A stretch of 46,085 nucleotides of DNA. It comes from an uncultured Prevotellaceae bacterium (GTDB lineage: Bacteria; Bacteroidota; Bacteroidia; Bacteroidales; Bacteroidaceae). The stretch covers positions 1 through 46,085 of the forward strand of contig CADCFA010000022.1 of NCBI GenBank assembly GCA_902800595.1. Reading direction: 5' to 3'. Shown here one piece after another: positions 43,979 to 46,085 of this stretch. Below the pieces are notes generated by a model that had not been told where the DNA came from, did no database searches, and saw only the letters and a list, made by a program, of their open reading frames with translations. The first letter of the stretch is position 1; each line of letters starts with the position of its first letter. The translations under genes and the position numbers were made by a program.

Positions 43979-45486
43979 AGAAGTTATTTGTAACATTGAC
44001 TATGGCCGTATGCCTTACGATTCAGTTGCAGGCAGAAACGGCGTTTAACGAGTGTCCGAAACTTGTGGTGGGAATTGTAGTGGATCAGATGCGCTGGGAC
44101 TATCTCAGCAGATATTATAACCTCTACCGGCAGGATGGTCTGAAGCGCTTGATGACAAAGGGGTATTCTTGTAATAATTGTCTTATAAACTATCTGCCGA
44201 CGGTGACTGCCATAGGGCATACCAGTATTTATACAGGCTCTACACCCGCTTTTCATGGTATCTGTGGTAATGCGTTCTATGTGGACGGCGTCAAAATTTC
44301 AAGTTGCTATGACGCTAATGTAAAGACGGTAGGTTCGGATTGGGAGAAGGCTTCTTCACCTGTCAATCTGCTGGCTTCCACTATTGGTGATCAGCTGCGG
44401 CTGCATACCGATTTCAAGTCAAAGGTAATCGGTATCAGCTATAAGGACCGTGCATCGATTCTTCCTGCGGGTCGCAGTGCCAATGCCGCTTATTGGATTG
44501 ACTCCAAGAAAGGTCAGTTTATCAGCAGCACCTGGTATATGGACGACCTGCCTGCATGGGCCAAGGCCTATAATGCGGAAATGAAGCAGAATAAGGTACT
44601 GGTTAAGCTGAGTAAGTCTATTGGGCACTATCCGATATGTGGCCATCTGATCACTGATATGGCCATCGCATCCCTAAAAGGCGAGAATCTTGGTAAAGGT
44701 GAAGCTACGGATATGCTCTGTATCAGCTACTCGCAGACAGATGTGATAGGGCATGAGTGGGGTACGCGTGGCATGTATACAGATGAAGCCTACCTTGAAC
44801 TTGATAAGGATATCGCCCGTCTGCTGAAAGCGCTCGATGAGCAAGTGGGAGAGGGTAACTATCTGCTCTTCTTCACGGCAGACCATGGTGCTGCGCATAA
44901 CTTCCAGTTTATGAAGGATCACAAGCTCAATGGCGGTGCATGGGAATGGAGTGATGAGCATGTTATAGCAGCCGGCAAACGCATCGCTGAGCGCTTCGGT
45001 CTCAAAAAGTCGGTCATTAAGGATATGCTCGACTATCGTATCGTTCTCGATAAGGAGAGTATTAGCGAACAGGGCATTGATGAGCAGGCTCTGAGAGATG
45101 CAATCGTGGAGGAAGTGCAGAAGCTCCCTCATGTGTCATTTGTCTTTGACTTCAAGAAGGCGGCAACGGCTCCTGTACCTCAGCTTTTGCGGGAACGTGC
45201 ACTGAAGGGGTATCATCATGATCGTTCCGGTGACATCATCTTTATGCTGGAACCTGGCTGGTACAGCTTTGGCAAGGGTTCTTCACCCCTAGGAACGACC
45301 CATGGAGAGTGGAATCCCTATGATGCCCATATCCCCCTGTTGTTCTATGGCTGGAAGGTGGAACACGGCAGTACATCACGCGAAGTGCATATCACAGACA
45401 TCGCGCCCACAGTGTGTCAAAAACTGCATATCCAGCAGCCTAATGCCTGTATCGGTGAGGCCATCACAGAAGTGATTGATAACTGA
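43975..45486 (+). CDS. Alkaline phosphatase superfamily protein (PafA-like)
   Basis: A 503-residue secreted metalloenzyme (signal peptide 1-20). The alkaline phosphatase/NPP fold is shown by VVGIVVDQMRWDYL (metal Asp38), PTVTAIGHTSIYTGSTPAFHG (nucleophile Thr in PTVT), KDRASILPAGRSA (Lys and Arg of the PafA type), QTDVIGHEWG and FFTADHGAAHN. It is shorter than typical PafA proteins (about 520-545) because the loop before LGKGEATDML is reduced. It probably removes phosphate from sugars or other monoesters; it is translationally coupled to the symporter gene. Confidence 0.9.
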   Translation: MKKLFVTLTMAVCLTIQLQAETAFNECPKLVVGIVVDQMRWDYLSRYYNLYRQDGLKRLMTKGYSCNNCLINYLPTVTAIGHTSIYTGSTPAFHGICGNAFYVDGVKISSCYDANVKTVGSDWEKASSPVNLLASTIGDQLRLHTDFKSKVIGISYKDRASILPAGRSANAAYWIDSKKGQFISSTWYMDDLPAWAKAYNAEMKQNKVLVKLSKSIGHYPICGHLITDMAIASLKGENLGKGEATDMLCISYSQTDVIGHEWGTRGMYTDEAYLELDKDIARLLKALDEQVGEGNYLLFFTADHGAAHNFQFMKDHKLNGGAWEWSDEHVIAAGKRIAERFGLKKSVIKDMLDYRIVLDKESISEQGIDEQALRDAIVEEVQKLPHVSFVFDFKKAATAPVPQLLRERALKGYHHDRSGDIIFMLEPGWYSFGKGSSPLGTTHGEWNPYDAHIPLLFYGWKVEHGSTSREVHITDIAPTVCQKLHIQQPNACIGEAITEVIDN

Positions 45487-45543
45487 TTGCTAAGAATTAA
45501 CGATTTTTTTATAAATATTCGTTAGATTTACAATTTTAATTAG

Positions 45544-45551
45544 TACCTTTG
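45544..45551 (+). promoter_or_regulatory. -7 promoter box for the nuo operon
   Basis: TACCTTTG, followed by a leader of about 86 bases before ATG 45638. The -33 element is weak. The leader contains no clear riboswitch or hairpin. Confidence 0.6.
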
Positions 45552-45637
45552 CAGCTGTAAAGCCGTGAAGGTATTTTCTTATTTGCCGTAACTGCTTAGA
45601 AACGAGAACAATATTGTTATAACATTATATTATTTTT

Positions 45638-45988
45638 ATGAACTTTACTTTGTTAATTACCGTCTTGGTGACGGCTATTACATTGGTGGTGGCGGCTTAT
45701 GTCGTAGCCAAGCTGATAGGACCTCGTTCCTACGCGAAGGTGAAAGGTGAGCCGTATGAGAGTGGTATTCCCACCCGTGGCAGTTCCTGGCTGCCTATCT
45801 CCGTGGGATTCTATCTCTTTGCCATCTTGTTCCTCATGTTCGATGTGGAAACGGTGTTTCTGTATCCATGGGCAGTGGTAGTGAAGGAGTACGGCGCAAT
45901 GGCTTTACTGAGCATCGGCTTTTTCCTGGTAGTTCTGGTGTTAGGCTTGGCTTATGCCTGGCGGAAAGGAGATTTGGAATGGAAGTAA
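45638..45988 (+). CDS. nuoA: NADH-quinone oxidoreductase subunit A
   Basis: A 116-residue membrane subunit of complex I with three helices. The family motifs KVKGEPYESGIPTRGSSW (loop 1) and FLMFDVETVFLYPWAV are present. It is the first gene of a nuo operon; nuoB follows with a 10-base overlap. Length is normal. Confidence 0.96.
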   Translation: MNFTLLITVLVTAITLVVAAYVVAKLIGPRSYAKVKGEPYESGIPTRGSSWLPISVGFYLFAILFLMFDVETVFLYPWAVVVKEYGAMALLSIGFFLVVLVLGLAYAWRKGDLEWK

Positions 45989-46085
45989 GAAAGCCCCACA
46001 TCAAGAGTATCCCCTACGAGGAGTGGAATGATAACTCATCGTTGGAGAAGATTGTTGACGAGCTCCATGAGGGCGGCGTCAATGT
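45979..46085 (+). CDS. nuoB: NADH-quinone oxidoreductase subunit B (5' end)
   Basis: ATG 45979 lies inside the end of nuoA. The 35 complete codons visible give MEVRKPHIKSIPYEEW, then a stretch ending DELHEGGVN, as in the start of Bacteroidales NuoB. The rest, including the iron-sulphur Cys residues, is beyond the window. Confidence 0.85.
   Translation, partial: MEVRKPHIKSIPYEEWNDNSSLEKIVDELHEGGVN

Noticed and set aside
43975-45486. Another deletion of about 80 bases, in the PafA-like gene
   Set aside because: The region before LGKGEATDML is shorter than in typical PafA but aligns poorly over a wide stretch, without a sharp junction between conserved blocks, so it looks like natural variation.
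1-46085. CRISPR array, tRNA, rRNA or phage genes
   Set aside because: No regularly spaced repeats, cloverleaf with a CCA-like end, rRNA segments or structural phage proteins were recognised.

Overview
The window looks like chromosomal DNA of a Bacteroidales bacterium, most likely a Prevotella-type (Prevotellaceae) gut or rumen organism. The evidence is the repeated Bacteroidetes promoter signature (TTTG, 19-20 bases, TAnnTTTG) in front of many genes, the scarcity of Shine-Dalgarno sites, a hybrid two-component-like regulator with a reg_prop propeller, the pairing of flavodoxin with DUF2023, and a paired-subunit methylmalonyl-CoA mutase with a sodium-pumping decarboxylase (succinate/propionate metabolism). 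No rRNA, tRNA, CRISPR array, transposase or phage gene was seen.

Layout. 1-517: tail of an unidentified gene, then a non-coding stretch with two convergent promoters and a hairpin. 518-1446: DUF2023-flavodoxin operon (minus). 1619-9477: plus-strand cluster of an outer-membrane barrel, an imelysin lipoprotein, a di-haem MauG/DHOR-like lipoprotein, a second porin, a c-type cytochrome lipoprotein, a two-domain Rid-family protein and a fragment of the cytochrome c assembly protein CcsA. 9440-11878: minus-strand operon encoding an RsbW-like kinase, a STAS antagonist, a LuxR-type regulator with a pseudo-receiver, and a frameshifted inverted copy of the Rid gene. 11961-16331: minus-strand operon for an AspT/YidE-type transporter and the gamma, biotin-carrier and beta subunits of a sodium-pumping decarboxylase. 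16556-20516: methylmalonyl-CoA mutase small and large subunits. 20616-26310: methyltransferase, phosphoglycerate kinase, QueC, RadA and a substrate-binding lipoprotein; then a TPR protein to 28491. 28451-36372: minus-strand envelope operon kdsA-kdsD-regulator-phospholipase D-acyltransferase. 36437-38767: MscS-type channel. 38905-39789: BadF-type sugar kinase. 39978-45486: GH5 mannanase, CE7 esterase, GPH symporter and PafA-like phosphatase. 45638-end: nuoA and the start of nuoB.

How the genes fit together. The 1.6-9.5 kb block joins outer-membrane barrels, an imelysin metal-binding protein and haem proteins, which suggests a periplasmic redox-linked metal (probably iron) handling system; that role is an inference. 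The mutase and the decarboxylase subunits belong to the succinate-methylmalonyl-CoA-propionate route, but the carboxyltransferase subunit is absent from the window. The kdsA operon ties Kdo/LPS synthesis to phospholipid and acyl-transfer enzymes and to a one-component-like sensor. The 40-45 kb block is a small mannan utilisation set without SusC/D.

The most striking oddities are: (1) the methylmalonyl-CoA mutase large subunit lacks the segment that should carry the cobalamin-binding DGHDRG motif; (2) two inverted Rid gene copies carry complementary deletions on either side of the same 27-bp core; (3) a ccsA gene is cut off exactly where the inverted Rid copy begins; (4) the large envelope regulator has no kinase ATPase domain and its receiver has Lys in place of the phospho-acceptor Asp. 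The three deletions are of similar size (about 76-84 bases), so an assembly artefact has to be excluded before biology is invoked.
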